A stretch of 64,000 nt of DNA from JAEZDC01 sp036676415 (GCA_036676415.1 JAKFCX010000021.1:186001-250000), one strand, 5' to 3'; shown: positions 28,801 to 36,735, counted from the stretch's first letter. The notes: generated from the sequence alone by a model not told the origin. Numbers and translations: made by a program.

Positions 28801-29196
28801 GTTTGGCACACAAGCCTGGTTCAAAATACTGTACACTAATTCTTCATAAAAAACCTGTGCATCTTTTTTAGCAGCAAAATATCCATAACGTTCACCCCAG
28901 ACTCTCCAGCAATTGGCCATTCGATGAGCCACTTGTTTTACTGAAGTTTCTCTACCTAAAGAACCATCAGCTTGTGGAACACCTGCTTTACGAAAATATT
29001 TTTGTGCAAGAATATCTGTAGCAATCTGGCTCCATTGTTTTGGAACCTCTACATTATTCATTTCAAACACAACTTCTCCGTTAGGATTACGGATGATAGA
29101 AGTACGGTAGTCGTACTCAAACTGATCAAAAGGACTGGTGCCCTCTTTTGTAAAACGGCGGCTGAATTGCAAGCCTTTGTTTTGCTGGTGTGCCAT
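25831..29196 (-). CDS. nrdJ: Adenosylcobalamin-dependent (class II) ribonucleotide reductase
   Basis: About 1121 residues from the ATG at 29196 (MAHQQNKG); an in-frame ATG 30 codons upstream at 29286 gives a basic extension that I consider less likely. Seen in order are the N-terminal R1-like region, PHACFILS, the GSGVGTNFS and GTTRRAAKMV active-site strands, NPCSEYMFLDNTACNLASVN with the catalytic cysteine, APTGTIG, a helical insert, and a C-terminal zinc-ribbon-like tail (CNTCG and CYKCLNCG). It reduces ribonucleotides to deoxyribonucleotides using cobalamin, independent of oxygen. Monocistronic with its own terminator. A DnaA-box-like site lies upstream. Confidence 0.93.
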   Translation of the reverse strand: MAHQQNKGLQFSRRFTKEGTSPFDQFEYDYRTSIIRNPNGEVVFEMNNVEVPKQWSQIATDILAQKYFRKAGVPQADGSLGRETSVKQVAHRMANCWRVWGERYGYFAAKKDAQVFYEELVYSILNQACVPNSPQWFNTGLYESYGIAGKPQGHYYVDQKDGKLKKSTSAYERPQPHACFILSVSDDLVNEGGIMDLWVREARIFKYGSGVGTNFSQIRGEGEKLSGGGTSSGLMSFLKIGDRSAGAIKSGGTTRRAAKMVCLDLDHPEILKFINWKVEEENKVGALINAGYDSHYEGEAYLTVSGQNSNNSVRIPNEFFEKLQNDEDWELKARTDGRTMKKIPAREVWNQISYAAWRCADPGTQYDTTINEWHTCPKGGRINASNPCSEYMFLDNTACNLASVNLRKFHDEETNIFDVEGFEYTTRLWTTVLEVSVLMAQFPSKEVAQLSYDYRTLGLGFANLGSVLMLSGIPYDSEEARGIAGAVSAIMTGVAYKTSAEMAGILGAFDKYEENKEDMLRVMRNHRAAAYDAEEAYVGLQTKPVGIKAKYCPDYLLKAATKAWDDAVQLGEKNGYRNAQTTVIAPTGTIGLVMDCDTTGVEPDFALVKFKKLSGGGYFKIINQSVPLALKNLGYNEKEVDAIEKYAVGAASFEGSPFINAQSLTEKGFTSDEIKKLSDSLKSAFEIGFVFNRFTLGDATLERLGFSAEQYSDFSFNLLEELGFTEEEIDAANDYICGTMTVEGAPFLKDEHLPVFDCANKCGKKGERFIHAHGHIRMMAACQPFLSGAISKTINLPHEATIEEIADSYLLSWQLGLKACALYRDGSKLSQPLSNKSDKKKKADDKEETAAETINEQQSTDNSSNIVDLGKLTVEELLDEVHKRMQAAPDTTLKRQLSKIVERQALPAKRKGYTQKAKINGQVLFLRTGEYKDGTLGEIFIDMAKEGATMRSMLNCFAIAVSIGLQYGVPLEEFVDKFVFTKFEPAGMVDHPNIKTTTSLIDFVFRCLAFDYLNRTDLVHVLNKPEIGNTGEDEGEVTFLGKPELSSVRVTAPAVNTTSAIPQKMQKAATTAKAESSLDMVNAAAKNMQSDAPSCNTCGHITIRSGTCYKCLNCGNSMGCS

Positions 29197-29568
29197 AAGC
29201 GTTGATTTATTTGGGTGGTGGAATTTTATTTTTGTTGATCCCTTCCTTTTCGAGGTTGGTTGACGAAAATATCTTTCTACTTTCATAATTCCCTGTCTGA
29301 AATATGCACCGCATGTGGAAAATATTTGTGGATAAGAGAAACCTCAATTCTGGATTGAGTTTGCTGCAATGTTCACAGATGTAGATAAGAAATCTGGCAC
29401 GGCATAGCATAAATCCACTAAATTTTTGTAGCTATACCGGCTTTGAAAAGCTTAAACCCTTATTTTTAAAGAAATTAATATGCAATTGACGGTTATGTAT
29501 TTTACATAACAGGTATTTCAATGCACTTTTTTTCGCATTTTTGCATATAGCGACCCATAAATGATTGA
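29197..29568. other. Divergent intergenic region between nrdJ and the GGGP synthase-like gene
   Basis: 372 nt shared by two divergent genes, with an in-frame upstream ATG for nrdJ at 29286. It contains a consensus DnaA box (29327-29335) and A/T-rich stretches near 29460-29500 suited to promoters. No cobalamin riboswitch conserved elements and no clear NrdR box were found by eye. Confidence 0.5.
29327..29335 (-). promoter_or_regulatory. Consensus DnaA box upstream of nrdJ
   Basis: The minus strand reads TTATCCACA, a perfect match to the classical DnaA box, 131 nt upstream of the preferred nrdJ start. A looser match (TAGATAAG) occurs at about 29383-29390. A single 9-mer can occur by chance. 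Confidence 0.35.
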
Positions 29569-30324
29569 ATGAAACAGGAACTGTATTTACAACTTGCAGA
29601 TAAAAAGAAACTGGGCCGGAAGTCTTTTACGGTATTGATCGATCCGGATAAGGTTGATAATGCTAAAATTGATCAACTGGTGTCCTTAGCCCTTGATGCT
29701 AAGGTGGATTATTTTTTTGTAGGCGGAAGCCTTGTTATATCTAATCACCTGGACGAATGCATTCAACAAATTAAGGCCAGTTGTGATATTCCTGTAATTC
29801 TATTTCCCGGATCTCCTTCACAGGTTAGCAGGTATGCTGATGGCCTTTTATATCTTTCATTGGTTTCAGGAAGAAATCCTGAATTATTGATCGGCCAACA
29901 CGTAGTGAGTGCTCCTTTTGTTAAGAAGAGCAATCTTGAAATTATGCCAACCGGCTATATGGTGATTGATGGTGGTGCTCCAACCACTGTTTCTTATATT
30001 TCCAATGCAGCTCCAATTCCTGCCGACAAAAATGAAATTGCCATGTGTACTGCTATGGCAGCCGAGATGTTGGGAATGAAACTGATTTACATGGATGCTG
30101 GTAGTGGTGCCAAAAGACCAATACCGGAGGAAATGATACATAAAGTAGCGACTCATATTGAAGCTCCTTTGATCATTGGTGGAGGTATTATTGAGCCGGA
30201 GAAAGCTTATATCAATTGTAAAGCTGGTGCTGATGTGATTGTTGTGGGTAATGCAATTGAAAAAGACCCTTCTCTTATTAAGGAAATGGCCGCTGCTATT
30301 CATTCTGATGCTGTGAAAGTTTAA
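29569..30324 (+). CDS. Geranylgeranylglyceryl phosphate synthase family protein
   Basis: 251 residues forming a TIM barrel: FTVLIDPDK near the N-terminus, FFVGGSL, ILFPGSPSQ, PTGYMVIDGG, YMDAGSGA and PLIIGGGI with VVGNAIE at the phosphate-binding end. These are the hallmarks of the GGGPS/PcrB family, which transfers a prenyl chain to glycerol-1-phosphate. Bacteroidota members have been shown to act in vitro, but the physiological product is unclear. Transcribed alone, divergent from nrdJ. Confidence 0.88.
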   Translation: MKQELYLQLADKKKLGRKSFTVLIDPDKVDNAKIDQLVSLALDAKVDYFFVGGSLVISNHLDECIQQIKASCDIPVILFPGSPSQVSRYADGLLYLSLVSGRNPELLIGQHVVSAPFVKKSNLEIMPTGYMVIDGGAPTTVSYISNAAPIPADKNEIAMCTAMAAEMLGMKLIYMDAGSGAKRPIPEEMIHKVATHIEAPLIIGGGIIEPEKAYINCKAGADVIVVGNAIEKDPSLIKEMAAAIHSDAVKV

Positions 30325-30420
30325 TTATCGTTCTACAGTTCGTGCTATATTTTTTTGAACATTATTGATCTCACCTTGAGAATACTTCATTGATGGCAAA
30401 CCATTTGCACTAAATTTCTT

Positions 30421-31254
30421 ATGTATAAAAAGCTCCTGTTTGCATCGCTTTGTGCTGTTGCCTTCATCTCATGTGACACCTCAGAGAAAAGAGGAAAAAA
30501 AGCAGATAATTATTCTTATGCCTGTCTTGATAGTGCTTTAGGTGGTAGCCAGGTGAATAAAACCCTGGACAAAGCCGGAGACATCTTTCGAAAAATAACG
30601 GTTGATGAAAAAAGCATTACCGATGATCTTCAAAATGAGTATGGTGAGGCTTTTCATAAAGATGTAATAGAAAGCAAGACTTTCAAATTATTGAATGATG
30701 CTGCAATTAATGCCAACCTGAAATCAGTGATGGATGATCTGCTAAATGCAAGAGAAGATGGCACTAAAATCAACTACTTCATTTACGCCGTAGAAGATTC
30801 AATGGTAAATGCTTTTACGTTTGGCGGAAGAATTTACGTAACCACCGGTATGTATAAAAAATGTGGCGGTAAAACACCTTTGCTTTATGCAATTGTGGGC
30901 CATGAAATTGGTCATTCTGAATTAGGGCACATTAAAAAGACCATTCATGAAATGATGGTGGCTGAAAAAATATTCGGACCTGAAAATGCAGGAACAGCTT
31001 TGGAAGTTACCAAGCTCCTAACTGGTTCATTCAATCAACGAAACGAATTGGAGGCTGATTATTACGGAACTGATCTTTCAAACAGCCTCAACCAGGATGT
31101 ATGTGCTGCCGTAACATTCTGGAAAGAAATGGCCAAAATGGAAAATCAGTATAATAAGCTGGAAGACTTCTTCAGAACACATCCTTTCTCGTCACTCAGA
31201 GCTGAATGTTTGCAAAGACATATTGCTGAGAATTTCGATCGCAACTGCAAATAG
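30421..31254 (+). CDS. M48 family metalloprotease, lipoprotein
   Basis: 277 residues with a lipoprotein signal (lipobox AFISC, Cys18). The catalytic helix HEIGHSELGH gives the HExxH zinc site; the third ligand is Glu in NELEADYYG, 40-50 residues on. A conserved FRTHPFSSLRAE segment near the end is usual for M48 peptidases. It lacks membrane helices beyond the signal, so it resembles the BepA/LoiP group of periplasmic proteases that supervise outer-membrane proteins. 96 nt after the preceding gene, probably with its own promoter. Confidence 0.88.
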   Translation: MYKKLLFASLCAVAFISCDTSEKRGKKADNYSYACLDSALGGSQVNKTLDKAGDIFRKITVDEKSITDDLQNEYGEAFHKDVIESKTFKLLNDAAINANLKSVMDDLLNAREDGTKINYFIYAVEDSMVNAFTFGGRIYVTTGMYKKCGGKTPLLYAIVGHEIGHSELGHIKKTIHEMMVAEKIFGPENAGTALEVTKLLTGSFNQRNELEADYYGTDLSNSLNQDVCAAVTFWKEMAKMENQYNKLEDFFRTHPFSSLRAECLQRHIAENFDRNCK

Positions 31255-31296
31255 CTGAAGAAACTATAAACCCGCAACTGAAAACTATAAACTGCA

Positions 31297-31614
31297 CTAA
31301 GCTTGTGCCGTTGGGCCACCAAAATTCATAGGTATCTCGATCTGCTCAAGATCTTTGATTGGACCATTAGCAGTCTCATAACGCTCAATATTTTCTTCCA
31401 ATGCTCTCATAAAACGCTTGGCATGCATTGGAGTGAAGATGATCCTTGATTTTACACGACTTTTTGGAGTGCCGGGCATAACATTTACAAAATCCATTAC
31501 GAATTCAGCATGACTATGTGTGATGATAGCAAGGTTTGCATAAGAACCTTCTGCTACTTCTTCACTGATCTCTATGTTAAGTTGATTTTGTTGTTGTTGC
31601 GGTTGTTCTGCCAT
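31297..31614 (-). CDS. DUF3467 domain protein
   Basis: 105 residues; begins with a glutamine-rich stretch (MAEQPQQQQNQ), then IEISEEVAEGSYANLAIITHS, FVMDFVNVMPGTPKSRVKSRIIFTP and MHAKRFMRALEENI, a near-complete match to the small DUF3467 family found throughout Bacteroidota. The function is unknown. A cytoplasmic location is expected (no signal). Single gene on the minus strand. Confidence 0.85.
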   Translation of the reverse strand: MAEQPQQQQNQLNIEISEEVAEGSYANLAIITHSHAEFVMDFVNVMPGTPKSRVKSRIIFTPMHAKRFMRALEENIERYETANGPIKDLEQIEIPMNFGGPTAQA

Positions 31615-31644
31615 AAAAACGATTTGTGCAAATGTATGGGTTAA

Positions 31645-31691
31645 CCGCTAAGACGCAATGCCGCAAAGAAAACATAGCAGCTTAGCGTGAA
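31645..31691. repeat. CGCTAAG / CTTAGCG inverted repeat with CGCAA-type filler
   Basis: CGCTAAG (about 31648-31654) and CTTAGCG (31681-31687) are exact inverted repeats flanking a stretch with GACGCAA and GCCGCAAAG. The layout recalls degenerate intergenic repeats seen in many environmental bacterial genomes. It lies upstream of the DUF3467 gene. Confidence 0.4.
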
Positions 31692-31719
31692 GACGGTTTA
31701 TTTTGTTCAACATTGAACC

Positions 31720-31780
31720 AAAAGTAAAAGAGTGCGACGCAAGTAAAGATTCATTGAAAACATAAGCTGGCATCACAAAA
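31720..31780 (-). repeat. Dispersed intergenic repeat, copy R8 (b-type)
   Basis: Core at 31724-31743 (minus strand) has the GCGTCGC centre; CCAGC block at 31766-31770, preceded on that strand by TGTGATG. The spacer from CC to core is 27 nt. It lies past the rpsP terminator. Confidence 0.75.
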
Positions 31781-31782
31781 CA

Positions 31783-31812
31783 AAAAACCCCCTGGAAATC
31801 CAGAGGGTCTTC
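31783..31812 (-). terminator. Terminator of rpsP
   Basis: Stem ACCCCCTGG with CCAGAGGGT (one mismatch), AAAT loop, and an A-run on the plus strand giving a U-run on the minus transcript; about 21 nt past the rpsP stop. Confidence 0.75.
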
Positions 31813-31832
31813 TTGCAAAGCAATGTATTGAA

Positions 31833-32321
31833 TTAAGCTTCTGCTTCACCAGTATTTTCAGCTGGTTCTACAGCAGGTGCTGCAGGTGCATTTTGCTCAT
31901 CGTTCTCAACACGTTTTACGGCAGGAGTATAAGGCCTGCTGTTTTTACGCTGCTTTCTGTGCTCATCATTACGACGGCGAATGTTTGACTCATGCTCTTC
32001 GTGCCAGCTCTGGAATTTAGTCATTGCTGCAGCCTCGTCGAACAAGCCAAGTTTCACACCACGTAATAAGTGCTTTAAGTACAATACTCCCTTGTAAGAA
32101 AGTATTCTGCGAACTGTATCAGTAGGTTGAGCTCCTTTATGAAGCCATTCCAACGCTTTCTGACGATCCAACTGAATGGTTGCTGGTACAGTTAATGGGT
32201 TGTAAGTTCCAACCTTTTGGATGAACTTACCATCTCTTGGAGCACGAGCATCGGCTACTACTATAAAGTAGAAAGGCCTTTTTTTACTACCGTGTCTCTG
32301 TAGTCTTAGTTTTACTGACAT
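31833..32321 (-). CDS. rpsP: 30S ribosomal protein S16
   Basis: 162 residues. The first 80 form bS16 (VKLRLQRHGSKKRPFYFIVVADARAPRDGKFIQKVGTYNP, shown here only as its recognisable start and end: VKLRLQRHGSK and VGTYNP, with GAQPTDTVRRIL). The tail after residue 85 is long and charged and ends in an Ala/Glu/Pro-rich stretch, a common extension in Bacteroidota. Small-subunit assembly protein. Not clustered with rimM or trmD here. A promoter with a good -33/-7 pair lies 50-80 nt upstream. Confidence 0.95.
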   Translation of the reverse strand: MSVKLRLQRHGSKKRPFYFIVVADARAPRDGKFIQKVGTYNPLTVPATIQLDRQKALEWLHKGAQPTDTVRRILSYKGVLYLKHLLRGVKLGLFDEAAAMTKFQSWHEEHESNIRRRNDEHRKQRKNSRPYTPAVKRVENDEQNAPAAPAVEPAENTGEAEA

Positions 32322-32372
32322 TTTAAATAGAAATTTAAGCCAGGTGATGAAATTTGGTTAACAATAGGAGGG

Positions 32373-32403
32373 CGAAAGTAATAGATAGGAATTAAACTTC
32401 CAA
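32373..32403 (-). promoter_or_regulatory. Bacteroidota-type promoter of rpsP
   Basis: On the minus strand TTG (-33, 32401-32403) is followed after 20 nt by TACTTTCG (-7, 32373-32380), one mismatch from TAnnTTTG. The -7 box lies about 50 nt upstream of the rpsP start. Confidence 0.45.
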
Positions 32404-32435
32404 GTGATTATTGTCATGGAAGGTTAAATTATGTT

Positions 32436-32500
32436 TTTTATGGCACCAGCTTCCTCATCTTCTCGCATCGTCCCTTGTGTCACTCTCTTGTACGTAAGGG
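32436..32500 (+). repeat. Dispersed intergenic repeat, copy R7 (intermediate type)
   Basis: Core at 32474-32493 (CTTGTGTCACTCTCTTGTAC) mixes features of both subtypes; CCAGC at 32446-32450, 28 nt upstream of the core. It lies between divergent rpsP and the lytic transglycosylase gene. Confidence 0.7.
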
Positions 32501-32622
32501 TTTCATGGCAGCCATCCAACTAAGGGCACTCTTTTTGAACCACAGTAATGTACTTCAACAAACATCCTATGAAACGCCCAAGCGTTACATCTGACAATAT
32601 TCTAAAAATCAAATCTTTCCAG

Positions 32623-33534
32623 ATGAAATCATTTAATAAACCTGCGATATTTTTCTTTTCAGGAATCGTTACAGCAGGCATTATCCTTTGCCTTATGGCT
32701 TTTAGAGATACAGAACCGACTGGTAAACAGGCCAATGTGGTAATGCCCTACCAGTGGAAAGTTCCAAAAGTACCTGAGACAATGAGCTTTGCAGGTGAAC
32801 AGGTTCCATTAGATCGCTGGGAGATAAACGAAGCATTTGACAGGGAATTGCTGAGTAATTACTATCAGCAACAAAATATATTGTACCTGATGAAACTCGC
32901 CAACCGATATTTCCCAATGATAGAGGAAAGACTGAAAGCCAATGGTGTTCCCGACGATTTTAAATACCTGTGTGTAGCCGAAAGCAATATTCAGAACCTG
33001 ACTTCTAAAGTCGGCGCAAAAGGGTTCTGGCAATTCATGCCTGGAACCGCTCCGGCCTATTCGCTGGAGATCAGTGCAGATGTTGATGAACGTTATAATC
33101 CAAGGAAATCTACAGATGCAGCTTGTGTGTACCTGAAACAGGCTTACCAGAAATTTGGATCATGGACTGCTGCAGCTGCATCTTACAATTGTGGAATGGG
33201 TGGTTATAATGCCCAGGCAAATTTCCAGGGAACAAAAAATTATTACGACCTGATGTTACCTGAAGAAACAAACAGGTACATATTCAGAATTCTAACATTT
33301 AAGCATTTGCTGGGTAATGCAGATCAACTTGGCTATAAACCTGAGGATGATGATCTGTACTCCCCTATAGCAACGAAGCAAATAAGCGTTTCGCAATCTA
33401 TTCCTGACCTGTCAGTTTTTGCAAAAGCAAACGGAACAAACTACAAGATCCTCAAAATCTTAAATCCCTGGCTGCGGACTAAAAAGTTAACAGTGAGGCA
33501 AGGAAAAACTTACCAGATCGATTTACCGAAATAA
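32623..33534 (+). CDS. Membrane-anchored lytic transglycosylase (SLT domain)
   Basis: About 303 residues from the ATG at 32623; in-frame ATGs at 32548 and 32569 would add a leader that interrupts the signal-anchor, so I prefer the later start. A hydrophobic anchor (about 8-26) is followed by an SLT/MltD-type domain with CVAESNIQN (catalytic Glu), GAKGFWQFMPGTA, DERYNPRKSTDAA and AAASYNCGMGGY motifs. It cleaves peptidoglycan glycan strands with anhydromuramic acid formation, in the periplasm. A C-terminal segment (FAKANGTNYKILKILNPWL) resembles a LysM domain. Confidence 0.85.
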   Translation: MKSFNKPAIFFFSGIVTAGIILCLMAFRDTEPTGKQANVVMPYQWKVPKVPETMSFAGEQVPLDRWEINEAFDRELLSNYYQQQNILYLMKLANRYFPMIEERLKANGVPDDFKYLCVAESNIQNLTSKVGAKGFWQFMPGTAPAYSLEISADVDERYNPRKSTDAACVYLKQAYQKFGSWTAAAASYNCGMGGYNAQANFQGTKNYYDLMLPEETNRYIFRILTFKHLLGNADQLGYKPEDDDLYSPIATKQISVSQSIPDLSVFAKANGTNYKILKILNPWLRTKKLTVRQGKTYQIDLPK

Positions 33535-33560
33535 AAAAGCCATCCAAAAGGATGGCTCTT
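33533..33560. terminator. Terminator between convergent genes
   Basis: Eight-base stem AGCCATCC/GGATGGCT (33538-33545 and 33550-33557) with AAAA loop, A-run on the left side and a weaker T-rich stretch on the right; best suited to the minus-strand gene ending at 33576, possibly serving both. Confidence 0.7.
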
Positions 33561-33575
33561 AATAGCTTTACAATA

Positions 33576-33974
33576 TTAATTGCCTGCAGACTGTGTTGCT
33601 GCTGCCTCTTTTTGCTTTTTCTTAATAGCATTAAACTGCTTGTATTTATCATCTCCCATTATCGATTTGATCTTCTCATTTTTCTCCTCGTTATTCACTT
33701 TCATTTTCGCCTTCTTATCATCATCAGAAAGTGTAGCATCCATCCTTAATTCTTTATTTTTCTGGTTAGTGGCATCCATCACTGATTTTACCTGCTGAAC
33801 CTGCTCATCAGTTAATCCAATTTCTTTAAAGGCGGCAGCGAGGTCAGCTTCCTGCTTTTCTTTCATCTTTTGCTTTTCTTCTTTCGTAGCAGGAACCTTT
33901 GATTCTGCTGTTTGTGCATTGATTACAGTACCAAATACAAACATGGCACATACAACGGTAAATAACTTTTTCAT
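33576..33974 (-). CDS. Secreted small charged protein (Spy/CpxP-like helical)
   Basis: About 132 residues from the ATG at 33974 (MKKLFTVV), preferred because it gives a clean signal peptide ending INAQ; an upstream in-frame ATG at 33995 is disfavoured. The mature part is highly charged and helical (KEEKQKMKEKQEADLAAAF, IGLTDEQVQQVKSVMD), ending Gln/Ala-rich. The repeated helix pattern LTxEQxxxVK recalls periplasmic Spy-like or DUF4890-type proteins that bind unfolded proteins. The assignment is weak. Single gene. Confidence 0.6.
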   Translation of the reverse strand: MKKLFTVVCAMFVFGTVINAQTAESKVPATKEEKQKMKEKQEADLAAAFKEIGLTDEQVQQVKSVMDATNQKNKELRMDATLSDDDKKAKMKVNNEEKNEKIKSIMGDDKYKQFNAIKKKQKEAAATQSAGN

Positions 33975-34029
33975 GGTGTGATTTTTTGAGGACACTAAAG
34001 ATAAATAAAAAATGCTGCCGGAGATTGAA

Positions 34030-35355
34030 TTAACGTTTCATTCCAGGCATCATCATTCTTCCCATCGGCATTTTATTCATGCTCTGCATCATCTGTCTCA
34101 TTTGCTCAAACTGCTTCATAAATGCATTCACGTCAGATATGTCTTTACCACAACCCTTTGCAATTCTTTGTCTCCGGGAAGTGGTGATGCTATCTGGATT
34201 ATTTCTTTCATAAGGTGTCATTGATTTTATGATCGCTTCAACACCTTTAAATGCGTCATCGCTGATGTCGATATCCTTCATTGCTTTTCCAACTCCAGGT
34301 ATCATCGCCATCAGATCTTTCAGGTTACCCATTTTTTTGATCTGCTGCAGCTGGTCGAGAAAATCCTGAAAATCGAACTGGTTCTTTCGAATCTTTTTCT
34401 CCAGCTTTTTTGCCTGCTCTTCATCAAATTGTTCCTGTGCTTTTTCAACAAGAGAAGTGATATCACCCATTCCCAAAATACGCTGGGCCATTCTTTCAGG
34501 ATAGAAAACATCCAGTGTTTCCATCTTCTCACCACTGCTGGTAAACTTGATCGGCTTATTTACGATGTACTTGATTGAAAGGGCAGCTCCACCTCTTGTA
34601 TCTCCATCTAATTTTGTAAGTACCACACCCGAAAAATCCAGCCTGTCGTTAAAGGCTTTTGCTGTGTTTACTGCATCCTGGCCTGTCATTGAGTCAACAA
34701 CAAAAAGTATCTCGTTCGGATTGATCGCTTTTTTGATGTTAGCAACTTCTGTCATCATCACTTCATCCACTGCTAAACGACCTGCAGTATCTATGATAAC
34801 TACATTCTTATTCTTCGCTTTTGCTTCCTTGATTGCATTCTGAGCTATCTCAACAGCATTTTTGTTTTCTCTTTCACTGTAAACATCTACTCCTATCTGT
34901 CCACCCAACACCATCAGCTGGTCAATCGCTGCAGGACGATAAATATCTGCTGCAACCAGTAAAGGAGACTTCCCCTTTTTAGTTTTGAGATAGTTCGCAA
35001 GCTTACCGCTGAAAGTTGTCTTACCACTACCCTGTAATCCCGCTATGAGGATGACAGCAGGTGCACCGGTGATATTGAATTCAGCTTCCGTTCCACCCAT
35101 CAATTCAGTCAGCTCATCCTGAACGATCTTCACCATCAACTGGCCTGGGCTGATAGCATTCAACACCTTTTCACCGGTAGCTTTATCTTTTACCCTATCG
35201 GTAAACTCTTTTGCAATCTTATAGTTCACATCAGCGTCAACCAAAGCACGACGAATATCTTTTACCGTGTTGGCGATGTTCAGTTCGTTGATCCGTGCTT
35301 CGCCTTTTAAATTCTTGAAGGCACCTTCTAATCTTTCGCTTAAACTTTGAAACAT
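34030..35355 (-). CDS. ffh: Signal recognition particle protein Ffh
   Basis: 441 residues: N domain (about 1-90), G domain with GLQGSGKTTF (P-loop), DTAGRLAVDE, TKLDGDTRGGAA and SGEKME, then the methionine-rich M domain ending MQSMNKMPMGRMMMPGMKR. With 4.5S RNA it delivers nascent membrane and secreted proteins to FtsY. Length is normal. The SRP RNA gene is not visible in the window. Confidence 0.97.
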   Translation of the reverse strand: MFQSLSERLEGAFKNLKGEARINELNIANTVKDIRRALVDADVNYKIAKEFTDRVKDKATGEKVLNAISPGQLMVKIVQDELTELMGGTEAEFNITGAPAVILIAGLQGSGKTTFSGKLANYLKTKKGKSPLLVAADIYRPAAIDQLMVLGGQIGVDVYSERENKNAVEIAQNAIKEAKAKNKNVVIIDTAGRLAVDEVMMTEVANIKKAINPNEILFVVDSMTGQDAVNTAKAFNDRLDFSGVVLTKLDGDTRGGAALSIKYIVNKPIKFTSSGEKMETLDVFYPERMAQRILGMGDITSLVEKAQEQFDEEQAKKLEKKIRKNQFDFQDFLDQLQQIKKMGNLKDLMAMIPGVGKAMKDIDISDDAFKGVEAIIKSMTPYERNNPDSITTSRRQRIAKGCGKDISDVNAFMKQFEQMRQMMQSMNKMPMGRMMMPGMKR

Positions 35356-35454
35356 ATATCTCTGATTCTACGATTATTTTAGGATAACACGGATTTACCG
35401 CATTTCGGGATGCAAATATAATAGCAAAGGAGAATTAAGCTGGTTAAAGGTTTG

Positions 35455-35862
35455 TCAGATGCTATTATTTACAAAACGCTTGAACTGAAGGCTATTTGTA
35501 CCAAAATTTAATATTAAACCAACTTCAATATTAAATGCTTTTAAATAATTAGTAACCTGGTTGAAGTGTATTGGTTCTAAGGAAGCAACCACTTTTATTT
35601 CAACGAGAACAGTACTATTTATTAGAATATCAAGACGTTTCTGACCAATGACCTCTCCTTTATAAAGAACATTCATTTTCTTTTCGCTCTCATAACGAAT
35701 TGAATGAAGATCAAGTTCTTTAAGTAAAGCTCTATGAAAAATGTTCTCAGTAAAATTTCCCCCTCTCAAATTTCTATGTATCTCCATCGATAAACCAATG
35801 ATCTTTCCGGTCAGATCAAAATATTTTAAATCCTCTACCATAATCCGTGAAATCGTGATCAA
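35455..35862 (-). CDS. GxxExxY family protein
   Basis: 135 residues: IIGLSMEIHRNLRGG near the N-terminus, a degenerate GxxExxY block (NFTENIF), then ERVLYKGEVIGQKRLDILI-like strand pair and VLVEIKVVASLEPIH, the D-x-E-x-K arrangement of PD-(D/E)xK-fold proteins, ending with the LILNFG strand. Members occur widely as stand-alone small proteins and, in operons, with rpoD or ffh neighbours by chance; no activity is established. Likely cytoplasmic. Lies between ffh and the sigma factor, same strand. Confidence 0.8.
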   Translation of the reverse strand: MITISRIMVEDLKYFDLTGKIIGLSMEIHRNLRGGNFTENIFHRALLKELDLHSIRYESEKKMNVLYKGEVIGQKRLDILINSTVLVEIKVVASLEPIHFNQVTNYLKAFNIEVGLILNFGTNSLQFKRFVNNSI

Positions 35863-35868
35863 TCCTTT

Positions 35869-36735
35869 TTATCCGAGATATACTTTCAGGTGCTTACACC
35901 GTGTTGTAGTTTTCAACTTGTTGATAGCCTTGTCTTTGATCTGCCTCACCCTTTCCCTTGTCAGGTGAAATTTCTCGCCAATATCTTCCAGGCTCAATGG
36001 TTGTTCAATACCAATACCAAAGAAATAACAGATCACCGCTTTCTGCCTGTCTGTAAGTGCTTGCAATGAACGCTGCACCTCGGTTTGAAGGGATTCGAAA
36101 TGTTCAACATTCCGGTCAGTTTTTTCTGCATTAGGGTTTTCCATCGTATCCATTAACGTTCCGTCTTCTCCATCCATTAAAGGTGAATCCATGCTGATAT
36201 GCCTAATTCCAATTCCCATGGTAGCTGCAATTTCATCAAGGCTTATTTCGAGCATTGCAGCCACTTCTTCCGGTGTAGGCTCTCTTTCGTATTGCTGTTC
36301 CAATAACTGATATGCTTTGCTGATCCTGTTCGTTAATCCCACTTTATTTAATGGAAGCCTCACTATCCTGCTTTGTTCAGCCAAAGCCTGCAGAATGCTT
36401 TGACGAATCCACCATACCGCATAAGAAATAAATTTAAAGCCTCTTGTTTCATCAAAACGTAGCGCTGCTTTGATTAAACCCAAATTTCCTTCGTTGATGA
36501 GATCTGGCAATGATAGTCCCTGGTTTTGATATTGCTTTGCCACAGACACTACAAAACGTAAGTTAGATTTTACAAGCCTGTCAAGTGCTCCCTGGTCGCC
36601 ATTTCTGATGCGTAAAGCAAGCTTTACCTCTTCTTCAGCAGAAATAAGATCGACTTTACCAATCTCCTGGAGGTATTTCTCGAGACTTTGAGACTCACGA
36701 TTAGTGATAGATTTCGTGATCTTTAATTGACGCAT
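35869..36735 (-). CDS. rpoD: Primary RNA polymerase sigma factor (RpoD/SigA type)
   Basis: About 288 residues from the ATG at 36735 (MRQLKITKS), the conserved start of Bacteroidota primary sigma factors; an in-frame upstream ATG at 36813 is unlikely. Region 1.2 (SLEKYLQEIGKVDLIS), region 2 (NLRFVVSVAKQYQNQGL, DLINEGNLGLIKAALRFD, FISYAVWWIRQSI), region 3 and region 4 (FGIGIEQPLSLEDIGEKFHLTRERVRQI) are all seen. The short length without region 1.1 is normal in this phylum, where it recognises the TTG/TAnnTTTG promoter type. Confidence 0.93.
   Translation of the reverse strand: MRQLKITKSITNRESQSLEKYLQEIGKVDLISAEEEVKLALRIRNGDQGALDRLVKSNLRFVVSVAKQYQNQGLSLPDLINEGNLGLIKAALRFDETRGFKFISYAVWWIRQSILQALAEQSRIVRLPLNKVGLTNRISKAYQLLEQQYEREPTPEEVAAMLEISLDEIAATMGIGIRHISMDSPLMDGEDGTLMDTMENPNAEKTDRNVEHFESLQTEVQRSLQALTDRQKAVICYFFGIGIEQPLSLEDIGEKFHLTRERVRQIKDKAINKLKTTTRCKHLKVYLG

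Noticed and set aside
29197..29568. Cobalamin riboswitch in front of the B12-dependent reductase
   Set aside because: I searched both strands for the B12-box and GCCACTG-like conserved pieces and found none.
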